DNA of 64,000 bases from UBA2040 sp041674745 (GCA_041674745.1 JBAYVD010000001.1:575761-639760), one strand, 5' to 3'; positions 42,555 to 52,419 are shown, numbered from the stretch's first letter. Made by a program: numbers and translations. The notes: generated by a model from the sequence alone, not told the origin.

Positions 42555-43730
42555 ATGCCAAAAGTTCTTCGCATTATCAATCGATTTAATATTGGAGGTC
42601 CAACCTACAATGTTGCCTATTTGACGAAGTATTTGGGAGAACAATATGAGACTTTGTTGGTCGGTGGAGAGCCGGATGTTGGAGAAGTCGATTCATTGCA
42701 TGTGCTGAAAGAATTAGGAATTCAGCCACGCGTTCTTTCTGAATTGAAGAGAGAACCAAATTTCCGCGACGATATCAAAGCCTATCGAGCTTTGCGAAAA
42801 ATCATAAAAGAATTCAAACCAGACATCGTTCATACGCATGCTGCAAAAGCAGGCGCAATTGGCCGATTGGCAGCCATTCATTCCAAAGTGCCGATTATTG
42901 TCCATACCTTTCACGGTCATGTTTTTAGTGGTTATTTCTCTCCCTGGAAAACAAAAATATTTCTCTTCATTGAGCGTTGGCTAGCAAAACGTTCAAGTGG
43001 AATCATTGCCATTTCGTCAGAACAAAAAAACGATTTGTCTAAGGTGTATAAAATCACCTCTGAGGATCGAATTCACATCGTTCCTTTAGGGTTTGATTTA
43101 CAGAAATTTCAGAACGAAAAAGAAGAGAATCGTCAAAAGACGAGATTAAACTATACCCTAACTGAGGATACAATTGCCGTTGCCGTTGTTGGTCGCTTAG
43201 CGCCAATAAAAAATCACACCTTATTTTTGGATGCACTGAGAATCATTCAAAAGAATACGACCAAGAAGGTGCATGCCTACATTGTTGGCGATGGTTTGGA
43301 AAGGGAAAAATTGGAAACAATTAGTCGAAGTATTCCTCAAAATGAAAATTTCAAAATTATTTTCACGTCTTGGATAAAGGATATTGCGACGTTCAATGCG
43401 GGAATGGATTTATTGTGTTTGACTTCTTTGAATGAAGGAACTCCAGTCAGTTTAATTGAAGCCCAAGCAGCAAATGTACCTGTTGTCTCAACAAATGTTG
43501 GTGGTGTGAGAGACGTGGTTTTAGATGGCGAAACGGGGTTTTTGGTTCCTTCCAACCAACCTGAATTGTTTGCTGAAAAATTGTTGGAACTAATAGAAAA
43601 TGAAAATTTACGTGAAAAAATGTCACAAAATGGCTGGATCTACGTAAGAGATAAATTCAACTACCAAACTTTGGTGGCGAACATGAATCAATTGTATATC
43701 GATTTGAATCAGAAAAATGAAAAAAAATAA
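42555..43730 (+). CDS. Glycosyltransferase family 4
   Basis: GT-B-fold transferase of 391 residues. N-terminal IINRFNIGGPTYNVAYLTK, middle HTHAAKAGAIGRLAA and HTFHGHVFSGYFS (acceptor side), C-terminal VVGRLAPIKNH and the E-x7-E block EGTPVSLIEAQAANVPVVS mark GT4. The first gene of a polysaccharide run; it overlaps the Wza gene by 14 bases. Donor and acceptor sugars are unknown. A TAACTTCG upstream is one base off the -7 consensus. Confidence 0.92.
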   Translation: MPKVLRIINRFNIGGPTYNVAYLTKYLGEQYETLLVGGEPDVGEVDSLHVLKELGIQPRVLSELKREPNFRDDIKAYRALRKIIKEFKPDIVHTHAAKAGAIGRLAAIHSKVPIIVHTFHGHVFSGYFSPWKTKIFLFIERWLAKRSSGIIAISSEQKNDLSKVYKITSEDRIHIVPLGFDLQKFQNEKEENRQKTRLNYTLTEDTIAVAVVGRLAPIKNHTLFLDALRIIQKNTTKKVHAYIVGDGLEREKLETISRSIPQNENFKIIFTSWIKDIATFNAGMDLLCLTSLNEGTPVSLIEAQAANVPVVSTNVGGVRDVVLDGETGFLVPSNQPELFAEKLLELIENENLREKMSQNGWIYVRDKFNYQTLVANMNQLYIDLNQKNEKK

Positions 43731-44490
43731 TTGGATAAAATGGATTGCGTTTTCTTTCCTAATTAGCTTTATCGTTAGTTGTGGTGTGAATAGTAGCATC
43801 ATGCTAAAATCTCCCAAGGGTGAATATGCCAATCTGGACTCATTGCCACTGCGACCTTCTGAACGTTATCTGATCAGTCCGGATGATAAAATTGTATTTT
43901 CAATTGCCACCAACGATGGAACGAAATTGATCGAATCTTTATCGAATGTCGTTGAAAAAGCTGGTTCAACAGGTTTCTCTCCTGAATTTTTGGTAGGTCA
44001 AGATTCGTTGGTGGAACTTCCTGTGTTGGGCTTTGTAAAAGTCGCCGGATTGAGCATTCCGGAATGCGAACATTTATTAGAAACACGTTTTTCAAAAACC
44101 TATCAAGATCCATTTGTACAAGTGAAAGTATCCAATCAGCGGGTTATCGTTTTTCCAGGCAATGGAGGAGATGCGATGGTTATACCTTTGACCAGTAGCA
44201 ACACAACCTTGATGGAAGCCATAGCGCAGGCTGGAGGAATTCCGACTAGAGGTAGAGCGAATACCATAAAATTAATGCGCAAAGTGAATGGGGAAAGAAA
44301 GGTCTATACGATCGATTTAAGTACCATTGATGGTTTGAGATATACAGATTTAATTGTCCAAGCAAACGATTATATTTACATTGAACCAAACCCAGAATTG
44401 GCGAAAGAAATCATTAAAGAAATCGCTCCAATCATGTCACTGCTTTCAAGTGCCTTAATTATCATTACATTTATTACTAAAATCAATTAA
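43717..44490 (+). CDS. Wza-like polysaccharide export lipoprotein
   Basis: Outer-membrane polysaccharide export protein of 257 residues. The signal ends in the lipobox FIVSC (C22). The export domain begins SERYLISPDDKIVFSIATND and is followed by a SLBB-type domain (TLMEAIAQAGGIPTRGRANTI split). A C-terminal hydrophobic segment (IAPIMSLLSSALIIITFITK) may form the membrane helix. It works with the tyrosine kinase encoded next, 7 bases downstream, to export exopolysaccharide or capsule. Confidence 0.9.
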   Translation: MKKNNWIKWIAFSFLISFIVSCGVNSSIMLKSPKGEYANLDSLPLRPSERYLISPDDKIVFSIATNDGTKLIESLSNVVEKAGSTGFSPEFLVGQDSLVELPVLGFVKVAGLSIPECEHLLETRFSKTYQDPFVQVKVSNQRVIVFPGNGGDAMVIPLTSSNTTLMEAIAQAGGIPTRGRANTIKLMRKVNGERKVYTIDLSTIDGLRYTDLIVQANDYIYIEPNPELAKEIIKEIAPIMSLLSSALIIITFITKIN

Positions 44491-44497
44491 TAGAGAC

Positions 44498-46846
44498 GTG
44501 GCTGGAGATTCTTTTTTTATAACCAAAGATTTCGATGCGCAAGTCGTCAAAACCGTTTTACGAAGAAAATGGTGGGTACTTCTTGTCTCTATATTGACTT
44601 TTACGGGAATTGCTTTTTTTATTTTGCGGTACTCAAAGCCCGTTTATGAATCCACTATGCTGATACAATTAGCGGACAGTGATCAAGCCAGGGATTTATT
44701 GGATATTGAAAATATCAACTCAACCAATTCGAATTTTAACGCCAATTTGGAACTTCTTCGTTCTCAGTTGCTTTTTGAAAGGGCGCTGCAGAAAATGAAT
44801 GCGCACGTAAGTTTGTTTCAAGAGGGAAAAATTTTAACGGAGGAAAAATATACCTCGAGTTGTTTTAATGTCAGCACTGTTCAACTCAAAGATTCATCTC
44901 TCATTAATATTCCAATATATGTAAACCTTCAGGGTAACAATTTAGAACTTACATATGACTTTCAAAACAAAACAAAGCGAGTAAAAGGATTCGCAAATGG
45001 ACATCTCGTAAACGAGGATTTTGATGTTGTTTTGAACGTGATGGATCGCGCGACCATGGAAAAGATTTTAAAAAATGACAAGTTATTTTTTGCTTTTAAC
45101 AGCATTGGTTCGCTTTCTTCAAAATTTTCCTCTAATCTTTCGGTCAATCCTATGGATCCGAATGCACAAACGATAGAGTTGCGTTTTGCGGCATACAACC
45201 CATACTTTTGCGCAGATTTATTGAATTCGTTGGCCAACACTTTTTTTAATTTCGAACTGGATATTAAACGAAAAGGAAACGAGAATGTCTTGTTATTCAT
45301 TGATCAGCAATTGGATAGTTTAAGCCAGGAACTTGAAAATTCGAAAGACAGTTTGGTATTTTTTCAACGACAATCGAATTTGGCGGATCCAGAAGCTATT
45401 GGTTCTAATTTGACGGAGAATGTAATTAAATTACAAGATCAGTTGTACGAAATTGAAGATGAGCTAAATGGTTTAAATAAAGTGGCCTCTAAATTGACCA
45501 AGGAACCGAATCGACTTGAAATTTATCGTCTCTTGCCTGAAATGTTAGGTAAAAGCTACCAATTGTCTTTGTCAAAACAAATTGAGGAGTTGTACGAAAT
45601 GTTGGAACGAAAAGAAAATTTGTTATACAGCGTTACAGAAGAAAACCCAGAAATTAAATCATTGACCTTGCGAATCAGCATGAAAACTGAAGGAATTCGC
45701 AAAACAATTGTCTTTTTGCAGAATCGATTGGCTGAAAATGCGAATGTTCTGCGATCCAAAATTGGAAGCATTCAAAATGATATTTTTAAGATTCCTGAAA
45801 AGAAAATGGAATATGGTCGTTTAAAAAATATTCAAGACTTAAATGATAAGTATTTTAGTTTACTTACAGAGAAAAAGGTAATGTATGCCATTTCAAATGC
45901 GGGTTATTCCTCTTCGAATCGAATTTTGAGTAAGGCTATGGTGCAGAGTAATCCCATAAATCCCAATAGAAATCAAATTTATGGAGCATTCATAGGGTTT
46001 GGCTTTTTCTTCGGATTTATCATCCTTTTCATTGCGTACGTTCGGTACAATGAAGTGAATAGTGTGGACGATCTAAAGAAAATATTACCTCCCAATTTAT
46101 CGTATTTGGGTACGGTTCCGCTTTTGAAAGAATCGATGGATTATTCTGAATTGTTGGTGTATGACAGTCCAAAATCAATTATTTCGGAGGCTATGCGTAA
46201 TATTCGGGCCAACATGAGTTTTGTTTTTCCGGATTACAAAACAATCGCAATTTCTTCTTCTGTGTCAGGAGAAGGAAAAACTTTTGTGAGTTTGAATTTA
46301 GCAGCAATTATTGCCATGTCTGGTAAAAAGACCGTTTTAATAGATTTAGATCTGCGCAAACCCAAAATTCATTTGGCCTTAAAAGCGTCCAACAAAATTG
46401 GGATGAGCAATGCATTGGTCAATCAAAAAACATGGCAAGAATGTGTTCAAAACTCGAATGTAGAAAATTTACATTTTCTAACAGCAGGTCCTGTACCTCC
46501 GAATCCATCAGAATTGATTTTAAGCAAAAAAATGGCTGAAATATTAGAGGAATTAGGTACGATATATGACGTAATTGTTATTGATAATCCACCAGTTGGC
46601 GTCGTTTCGGACGGTGTTCAGTTGTTGGCAAAAGCGGATATTCCAATTTATGTGTTCAAAGCGAATTATTCTAAACGAAGTTATGCTGAGCGAGTAGAAG
46701 AACTAGTTGACGTACAGCATATCACGAAATTAAATCTTATTTTAAACGGCGAAATTCGAAACCGAAGATCCTATGGTTACAATTATGAATATTACTCGGA
46801 TGAACCAGCGCCAAAATCATTTCTTTCCCGAATTTTTAAAATATGA
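44498..46846 (+). CDS. Wzc-like polysaccharide co-polymerase and tyrosine autokinase
   Basis: Inner-membrane chain-length protein fused to a BY-kinase, 782 residues, start GTG. A Wzz domain lies between two membrane helices (residues about 25-45 and 490-512) with a long coiled-coil-rich periplasmic part. The cytoplasmic kinase has Walker A GEGKT at 591-595, Walker A' VLIDLDLRKP and Walker B VIVIDNPP. The C-terminus ends in a tyrosine cluster (YGYNYEYY), the usual autophosphorylation site. It controls chain length and export together with Wza. The stop overlaps the rfbC start (ATGA). Confidence 0.93.
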   Translation: MAGDSFFITKDFDAQVVKTVLRRKWWVLLVSILTFTGIAFFILRYSKPVYESTMLIQLADSDQARDLLDIENINSTNSNFNANLELLRSQLLFERALQKMNAHVSLFQEGKILTEEKYTSSCFNVSTVQLKDSSLINIPIYVNLQGNNLELTYDFQNKTKRVKGFANGHLVNEDFDVVLNVMDRATMEKILKNDKLFFAFNSIGSLSSKFSSNLSVNPMDPNAQTIELRFAAYNPYFCADLLNSLANTFFNFELDIKRKGNENVLLFIDQQLDSLSQELENSKDSLVFFQRQSNLADPEAIGSNLTENVIKLQDQLYEIEDELNGLNKVASKLTKEPNRLEIYRLLPEMLGKSYQLSLSKQIEELYEMLERKENLLYSVTEENPEIKSLTLRISMKTEGIRKTIVFLQNRLAENANVLRSKIGSIQNDIFKIPEKKMEYGRLKNIQDLNDKYFSLLTEKKVMYAISNAGYSSSNRILSKAMVQSNPINPNRNQIYGAFIGFGFFFGFIILFIAYVRYNEVNSVDDLKKILPPNLSYLGTVPLLKESMDYSELLVYDSPKSIISEAMRNIRANMSFVFPDYKTIAISSSVSGEGKTFVSLNLAAIIAMSGKKTVLIDLDLRKPKIHLALKASNKIGMSNALVNQKTWQECVQNSNVENLHFLTAGPVPPNPSELILSKKMAEILEELGTIYDVIVIDNPPVGVVSDGVQLLAKADIPIYVFKANYSKRSYAERVEELVDVQHITKLNLILNGEIRNRRSYGYNYEYYSDEPAPKSFLSRIFKI

Positions 46847-47388
46847 ATTTTACCGAATGTGAATTGAAAGGATTGTTCATCCTTGAACCAAAAGTTTTTG
46901 GAGATGAAAGAGGTTATTTTTACGAAAGCTTCAATCAACAAGAATTCAATGAGAAAATAGGAAAGGAGTATCTTTTCGTTCAAGACAATCAATCCTTGTC
47001 CAGTAAAAATGTAGTTCGGGGGTTGCATTTTCAAAAGCCACCTTTTGATCAAGGTAAGTTGGTGCGCGTTGTACAAGGATCTGTTTTGGATGTAGCATTG
47101 GATATACGAAAAGACTCTCCAACTTATGGGAAACACTTTTCAATTTTACTTTCAGCTGAAAATAAAAAGCAATTTTGGGTTCCACCTGGATTTGCTCATG
47201 GCTTTGCAACGTTGGAAGATCAAACTATTTTTCAATACAAATGCACTAACTTCTACCAACCATCGAGCGAAGATTGCGTCTTATGGAATGACAGCGATTT
47301 GAATATCGATTGGCAGCTTGAACAAACCCTTGTTTCTGAAAAAGACAAATTAGGAAAAAAATGGACAGATTTTAGCACCCCTTTTTAA
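46843..47388 (+). CDS. rfbC: dTDP-4-dehydrorhamnose 3,5-epimerase
   Basis: Cupin-fold epimerase of the dTDP-L-rhamnose pathway, 181 residues. Motifs: FGDERGYFYESFNQ, RGLHFQKPPFDQGKLVRV with the catalytic His, DVALDIRKDSPTYG, and FWVPPGFAHGFATLED. All catalytic positions are kept. The partner genes rfbA, rfbB and rfbD are not in the window, so the pathway must be completed elsewhere. Coupled to the Wzc gene by a 4-base overlap and followed after 1 base by the WecA-like gene. Confidence 0.94.
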   Translation: MNFTECELKGLFILEPKVFGDERGYFYESFNQQEFNEKIGKEYLFVQDNQSLSSKNVVRGLHFQKPPFDQGKLVRVVQGSVLDVALDIRKDSPTYGKHFSILLSAENKKQFWVPPGFAHGFATLEDQTIFQYKCTNFYQPSSEDCVLWNDSDLNIDWQLEQTLVSEKDKLGKKWTDFSTPF

Positions 47389-47389
47389 A

Positions 47390-48451
47390 ATGATTATAAC
47401 TTATTTTCTCCTTGTACTCTCCGTAAGCATTGGCATCAGTTTGGTCGTCAATAGTTTGATTCTTAGTTTTGCCAGAACCTTGGGCATCCGAAATAAAAAT
47501 GATGTCACAGTTCGTTGGAGCAATGAATCAAAACCCTCCCTCGGTGGAGTTAGCATGTTTTTAGTTTTTATAGTGAGTGGACTACTCGTTTCCTTATTGT
47601 TCAATGAAGAACTGAAATTGTTTCAAGCGGAATATCTAGGTTTGCTGATCTCTAGTTCGTTGGCTTTCGCTATGGGAATTTCGGATGATGCGTATGATAC
47701 GCGGCCTTGGTTTAAACTGGCCATTCAAATATTATGTGGAGTTATTTTTGTCATTTCCGGCACGAGTATAGAATTTTTTCATCATTTCATTTTAGACGGG
47801 GGCTTGACCATTTTGTGGGTTGTAATTTTAATGAATTCTCTCAATATGCTGGATAATATGGACGGAATCACTGGAACCACTACCTTATTTGTTTTACTTT
47901 CCTGTTTGCTGGTCTACTTTTTAAGCGTTGGTTTTTTCTTAAGTGTTTGGTCCTTGCTCATTGTAGCGTGCATAGGAACCATGGTAGGTTTTTTAAAGTA
48001 CAATGTTCATCCTTCTAAAATGTTTATGGGAGATGGCGGTAGCCAGTTCATTGGTGTTATTGTCGCTTTTTTTACGGTAAAAACACTTTTTCATGCCAAT
48101 GAAGCCATTGGTTCAACCATTTGGTTGGGCCCTATTTTAGCATTGGTTGCTTTAACTCCTGCAGCGGCAGATACATTGACAGTGGTTATAAATCGATTGA
48201 AAGCCGGAAAATCACCCATGGTTGGAGGGAAAGATCATACGACGCATCATCTCGTATATTCTGGTAAAAATGATAACCAAGTTTGGTCTATTTTTGTGAT
48301 TTTGGGAGCCGTTTCAACGTTGGTTACTTGTTTACTTTTTCTTTTGGCCAAAACCTCCACTTTACTGACGTTTTTTGCTGGATTACTCTATTTTCTCATG
48401 ATTTTCTGGTATTTGTATCGGAATACAATCAAATTCAAACAAAAAGCGTAG
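47390..48451 (+). CDS. WecA/MraY-like undecaprenyl-phosphate sugar-phosphate transferase
   Basis: Polytopic membrane enzyme of 353 residues with about ten hydrophobic helices. The polyprenyl-phosphate N-acetylaminosugar transferase motifs are SDDAYDT, NMLDNMDGITG, FMGDGGSQFIG and the histidine-rich loop KDHTTHHL. It loads the first sugar phosphate on the lipid carrier for a surface polysaccharide; the position next to rfbC, wzc and wza supports this over peptidoglycan MraY. It is the last gene of the polysaccharide run. Confidence 0.9.
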   Translation: MIITYFLLVLSVSIGISLVVNSLILSFARTLGIRNKNDVTVRWSNESKPSLGGVSMFLVFIVSGLLVSLLFNEELKLFQAEYLGLLISSSLAFAMGISDDAYDTRPWFKLAIQILCGVIFVISGTSIEFFHHFILDGGLTILWVVILMNSLNMLDNMDGITGTTTLFVLLSCLLVYFLSVGFFLSVWSLLIVACIGTMVGFLKYNVHPSKMFMGDGGSQFIGVIVAFFTVKTLFHANEAIGSTIWLGPILALVALTPAAADTLTVVINRLKAGKSPMVGGKDHTTHHLVYSGKNDNQVWSIFVILGAVSTLVTCLLFLLAKTSTLLTFFAGLLYFLMIFWYLYRNTIKFKQKA

Positions 48452-48468
48452 GAATATTTTTGAATGAC

Positions 48469-48476
48469 TAACTTTG
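48469..48476 (+). promoter_or_regulatory. -7 promoter box of the lytic transglycosylase gene (TAACTTTG)
   Basis: Exact TAnnTTTG match ending 7 nt before the ATG at 48484; predicts a nearly leaderless mRNA and separates this gene from the polysaccharide run. Confidence 0.6.
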
Positions 48477-48483
48477 TTATCAC

Positions 48484-49425
48484 ATGATAACATTCTTTCA
48501 AAATACTAAAAAAGTCATCGGTATTTTTGTCGTTGCAAGTACATTAATTGCTTGCACAGCCCAAACAGATTCTACCCAAAAAGACGAACAAACAGCAAGT
48601 TTCGACTTCGGTCATTTCAATATGCCAAAATTGCCATCCGAAATGATTTTCGCGGGAGAAAAAATTGACCTCACAGATATCGATATTCGCGAGCGCTTGG
48701 ACAAAGAATTACACGGTATCGTATTCTACCACAATTTAATTATTCCCTATTTCAAGCGGGCAAATCGCTACATGGGTGAAATTGAAAAATTGCTGAAAGA
48801 AAATAATCTTCCAGACGATTTCAAGTATTTGGCCTTGATTGAATCGGGTTATGAAAATGTAGAAAGTGGAAGCGGTGCCCATGGATTTTGGCAATTCATG
48901 CCGCAGACTGCCAAAGAATATGGTTTAACGGTGAACGAATTCATCGACGAACGTCAAGACTTGCAAAAAAGCACGCCTGCCGCGGCAAAATACTTAACGA
49001 AAGCGAAAGATACCTTAGGAAGTTGGGTAGAGGCGGCTGCTGCTTACAATCGAGGAGTAGCGGGAGTTCGAAAAGATCAGCGTTGGCAATATGTCGATAG
49101 TTATTTTGATACCTACATGAACAGTGAAACCAGTCGATATGTGTTTCGCATCTTGGCGATCAAATTGATATTCGAGAATCCGAAAAGTTATGGGTATGAC
49201 TTGGAACAAATCGAATTGTATCCTGTTATTCAAACAAGAACAGCGGAAGTGAATACCGAAATAAAGGATTTGGCTCGCTGGGCAAAAGACAAGGGTAGCA
49301 ACTACAAAATTTTGGTGAAATTGAATCCTTGGATTAGCGGCAATGTGCTTAAAGCAAAACCGAGTGGATACAAAATATTGCTTCCAAAAGACAACGCGCA
49401 ATACGGCAATTACAGCAACAAATAA
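48484..49425 (+). CDS. Membrane-bound lytic transglycosylase (MltD-like, SLT domain)
   Basis: Peptidoglycan-cleaving lipoprotein of 313 residues. Lipobox LIAC places the lipidated Cys at 24. The SLT catalytic domain starts with YLALIESGYENV, which holds the catalytic Glu, followed by GAHGFWQFMPQTAKEYGL and AAAAYNRGVAGV. No LysM repeats are visible, unlike full-length MltD. The stop overlaps the uvrA ATG by one base (TAATG), an unusual coupling of wall and repair genes. Confidence 0.9.
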   Translation: MITFFQNTKKVIGIFVVASTLIACTAQTDSTQKDEQTASFDFGHFNMPKLPSEMIFAGEKIDLTDIDIRERLDKELHGIVFYHNLIIPYFKRANRYMGEIEKLLKENNLPDDFKYLALIESGYENVESGSGAHGFWQFMPQTAKEYGLTVNEFIDERQDLQKSTPAAAKYLTKAKDTLGSWVEAAAAYNRGVAGVRKDQRWQYVDSYFDTYMNSETSRYVFRILAIKLIFENPKSYGYDLEQIELYPVIQTRTAEVNTEIKDLARWAKDKGSNYKILVKLNPWISGNVLKAKPSGYKILLPKDNAQYGNYSNK

Positions 49426-52229
49426 TGGCAAAAGAAAATTCTAGTATTGACATTTACGGTGCCAAAGAGCACAACCTTAAAAATGTAGATTTATCCATTC
49501 CAAGGAATAAATTGGTCGTTTTTACGGGTTTGAGTGGAAGTGGAAAGTCTTCTTTGGCTTTTGACACCTTGTATGCAGAAGGTCAACGACGCTACATTGA
49601 AACATTTTCCTCGTATGCGCGTCAATTTTTGGGCGGATTGGAACGACCAGACGTAGATAAAATCGATGGACTTTCCCCGGTCATTGCGATCGAACAAAAA
49701 ACCATTTCGAGAAGTCCTCGGTCGACCGTTGGAACAATTACCGAGATTTACGATTTCCTGCGCTTGTTGTATGCTCGCATTGGCGATGCTTACTCCTACA
49801 ACACAGGCGAAAAAATGGTCAAGTATTCCGATGAACAAATTGTCGACTTGATCATTGAGCAATACCAAGGTAAAAAAGTGATTTTCTTAGCGCCAAAAAT
49901 CAAAGGGAGAAAAGGGCATTACCGCGAACTGTTTGAGCAGTTTCAAAAAATGGGTTTTACCAAAGTTCGGGTCGATAACGAAGTGATGGAAATTACCAAA
50001 GGCATGCGCTTGGATCGTTACAAAGTCCACGACATTGAATTGGTGATAGATCGATTGTTGATTGATAAAAAAGACCGAAAACGCATTTACGATTCCGTGC
50101 TCATAACGATGAAACACGGTTCCAAAGCGATGATGGTGCAAGATTTTGAAAGCAACGAAGTCCGTCATTTTAGCCGTACGTTGATGTGTCCAACAACGGG
50201 CATCAGTTACCCAGAACCTGAGCCGAGTTTGTTCTCGTTCAATTCACCGTATGGCGCTTGTCCGACGTGCAGTGGATTGGGAGAAGTAGCGGAAGCAGAT
50301 TTAGAGAAAATCATTCCAAATCCGCAAAAATCAATTAAAAATGGTGGTTTGGAGCCCTTGGGGGAATACAAACGCACCTGGATTTTTGATAAAATAGAAT
50401 CGTATTTACGCACAGAAGATTTGTCGATAACGACGCCTTTGTCGGAATTTCCAGATGAAATTATCAATGTTTTGCTCTATGGAAACGACGGAATTGAGCG
50501 CTCGAAAAAACAACAATTTGTCGCTTTTGAAGGAATTGTTCATTTCATAACGAGACATTCAGAAGAAAGTACGGCGGGTGTTCAACGTTGGGCACAAAGT
50601 TTCATGAACAAGGTAACTTGTCCAACGTGTGAAGGTGCTCGATTGAAAAAAGAAGCCTTGCAGTTTAAAATCAACGAGAAGCACATTGGCGAATTGTCCA
50701 ACATGGATTTGAGTGAATTGAAAGTGTTTTTTGATGCAGTTCCTCAAAAACTTTCTCCTTCCCAAATGACAATCGGTACTGAGATTTTGAAAGAAATCAA
50801 CGCACGATTGAGTTTTATTTTGGAAGTAGGCTTGAATTATTTGACCTTGAATCGTTCTTCCAAAACCCTTTCGGGAGGTGAAGCGCAACGCATTCGTTTG
50901 GCCAACCAAATTGGATCAGAATTGATCAATGTACTCTACGTTTTGGATGAGCCGAGCATTGGTTTACACCAGCGCGACAATACGCGACTCATCAATTCTT
51001 TGCTTCGTTTGCGCGATGCTGGAAATTCTGTTTTGGTGGTAGAACACGACAAAGAAATCATGGAAGTGGCCGATTTTATTGTAGACATCGGTCCGGGCGC
51101 AGGAAAACACGGTGGACAAATCGTCAACGCAGCGCCGTACAAAGAATTGATTTCGCATGATTCCATGACCACCAAATACTTGCGTGGCGAAATGAAAATT
51201 GAGGTTCCAAAAACTCGTCGAAAAGGCAACGGCAAGAAATTGTCGCTTTTAGGCGCCACTGGACACAATCTACAAAATGTGAATCTGCACATTCCTTTGG
51301 GAACCATGACTTGTGTAACCGGTGTTTCAGGCAGCGGAAAATCTTCGCTGATCAACCACACCTTGTATCCTATTTTGTTGGCACACATTTACAATGGTGT
51401 CAAAAAACCGTTGCCTTACAAGAAAATCGAAGGGATTGACAACATTGATAAAATAATTGAAATCGATCAAAGTCCCATTGGTCGAACGCCGCGTTCCAAT
51501 CCAGCGACGTACACCAAAGTTTTCGATGAAATCAGGAGTTTGTTTGCCAGTTTGCCAGAAGCGCAAATTCGCGGGTACAAAGCGGGTCGTTTCTCCTTCA
51601 ATGTGAAAGGCGGACGTTGCGAAACCTGCAGCGGTGGTGGATTGAAAGTGGTGGAAATGAATTTCTTGCCCGATGTATATGTAGAATGCGAAACCTGCAA
51701 CGGAAAACGCTACAACGACGAAACCTTGGAAGTACGCTACCGCGGTAAATCCATTAGCGATGTTTTGCAAATGACCATCGAAGACGGCGCCAAATTCTTT
51801 GAGAAAATCCCGAAAATCAGTCGGGTTTTGGAAACGCTGAATTCCGTCGGTTTGGGCTATGTACAATTGGGGCAATCATCTACAACTCTTTCCGGTGGAG
51901 AAGCCCAACGGGTGAAATTATCCACCGAATTGTCCAAACGCAGCACAGGAAATACAATGTACATATTGGACGAACCGAGTACCGGTTTGCATTTCGAAGA
52001 CATACGCGTTTTGCTGGAAGTTCTCCAACGCTTGGTCGACGAAGGCAATACCGTTTTGGTCATCGAACACAATTTGGACATCGTAAAAGTCGCCGATCAC
52101 TTGATCGACATTGGTCCCGAAGGCGGTAAAGGCGGCGGGATGATTATCGCCGAGGGAACGCCTGAGCAAGTCGTGAAGAAATTTGAAAAGGTTTCGCATA
52201 CAGCGAGGTATTTGAAAAGCGAATTGTAG
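49425..52229 (+). CDS. uvrA: UvrABC excinuclease subunit A
   Basis: Damage sensor of nucleotide excision repair, 934 residues. Two ABC ATPase halves: Walker A GLSGSGKSSLAFD near residue 36 and GVSGSGKSSL in the second half; signatures LSGGEAQRIRLA and LSGGEAQRVKLS; Walker B VLDEPSIGLHQRD and ILDEPSTGLHFED. Two zinc modules are intact (CPTCSGLGEV with CPTCEGARL, and CETCSGGG with CETCNGKRY). Length is normal for UvrA. A photolyase at 27496 complements it for UV lesions, though regulation appears separate. Confidence 0.97.
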   Translation: MAKENSSIDIYGAKEHNLKNVDLSIPRNKLVVFTGLSGSGKSSLAFDTLYAEGQRRYIETFSSYARQFLGGLERPDVDKIDGLSPVIAIEQKTISRSPRSTVGTITEIYDFLRLLYARIGDAYSYNTGEKMVKYSDEQIVDLIIEQYQGKKVIFLAPKIKGRKGHYRELFEQFQKMGFTKVRVDNEVMEITKGMRLDRYKVHDIELVIDRLLIDKKDRKRIYDSVLITMKHGSKAMMVQDFESNEVRHFSRTLMCPTTGISYPEPEPSLFSFNSPYGACPTCSGLGEVAEADLEKIIPNPQKSIKNGGLEPLGEYKRTWIFDKIESYLRTEDLSITTPLSEFPDEIINVLLYGNDGIERSKKQQFVAFEGIVHFITRHSEESTAGVQRWAQSFMNKVTCPTCEGARLKKEALQFKINEKHIGELSNMDLSELKVFFDAVPQKLSPSQMTIGTEILKEINARLSFILEVGLNYLTLNRSSKTLSGGEAQRIRLANQIGSELINVLYVLDEPSIGLHQRDNTRLINSLLRLRDAGNSVLVVEHDKEIMEVADFIVDIGPGAGKHGGQIVNAAPYKELISHDSMTTKYLRGEMKIEVPKTRRKGNGKKLSLLGATGHNLQNVNLHIPLGTMTCVTGVSGSGKSSLINHTLYPILLAHIYNGVKKPLPYKKIEGIDNIDKIIEIDQSPIGRTPRSNPATYTKVFDEIRSLFASLPEAQIRGYKAGRFSFNVKGGRCETCSGGGLKVVEMNFLPDVYVECETCNGKRYNDETLEVRYRGKSISDVLQMTIEDGAKFFEKIPKISRVLETLNSVGLGYVQLGQSSTTLSGGEAQRVKLSTELSKRSTGNTMYILDEPSTGLHFEDIRVLLEVLQRLVDEGNTVLVIEHNLDIVKVADHLIDIGPEGGKGGGMIIAEGTPEQVVKKFEKVSHTARYLKSEL

Positions 52230-52310
52230 GCTTCTTTTTGTTAGCATCGAAACCGCAAAGGCCATTTATAAGGAATTTGGCAAACCAAATAACAGCTGTT
52301 TCCTTAGTTT

Positions 52311-52328
52311 TTCCTATCTTGATAGGAA
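52311..52328. promoter_or_regulatory. Palindrome TTCCTATC-TT-GATAGGAA upstream of doxX
   Basis: Two exact 8-base arms with a 2-base centre. The centre is too short for a stable hairpin loop, so a protein-binding site is more likely. It is 92 bases before the DoxX ATG. Confidence 0.5.
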
Positions 52329-52362
52329 TAAATAGCTTTGGTAAAAAAAAAGTATATTTAAG

Positions 52363-52396
52363 GTATAAAAGTTGACAAGGGAATCAACTTTTATAC
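52363..52396. promoter_or_regulatory. Perfect 13-bp inverted repeat just upstream of doxX
   Basis: GTATAAAAGTTGA at 52363-52375 and its exact complement TCAACTTTTATAC at 52384-52396 flank an 8-base loop. It ends 23 bases before the DoxX ATG and 134 bases after the uvrA stop. It may be an operator or a leader hairpin for doxX; a uvrA terminator is less likely given the distance. Confidence 0.6.
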
Positions 52397-52419
52397 GTTA
52401 AACGAAAACTAAATTGGTT

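Noticed and set aside
51327..51875. 182-residue open frame antisense to uvrA
   Set aside because: UvrA is unambiguous here and the antisense product shows no family motif.
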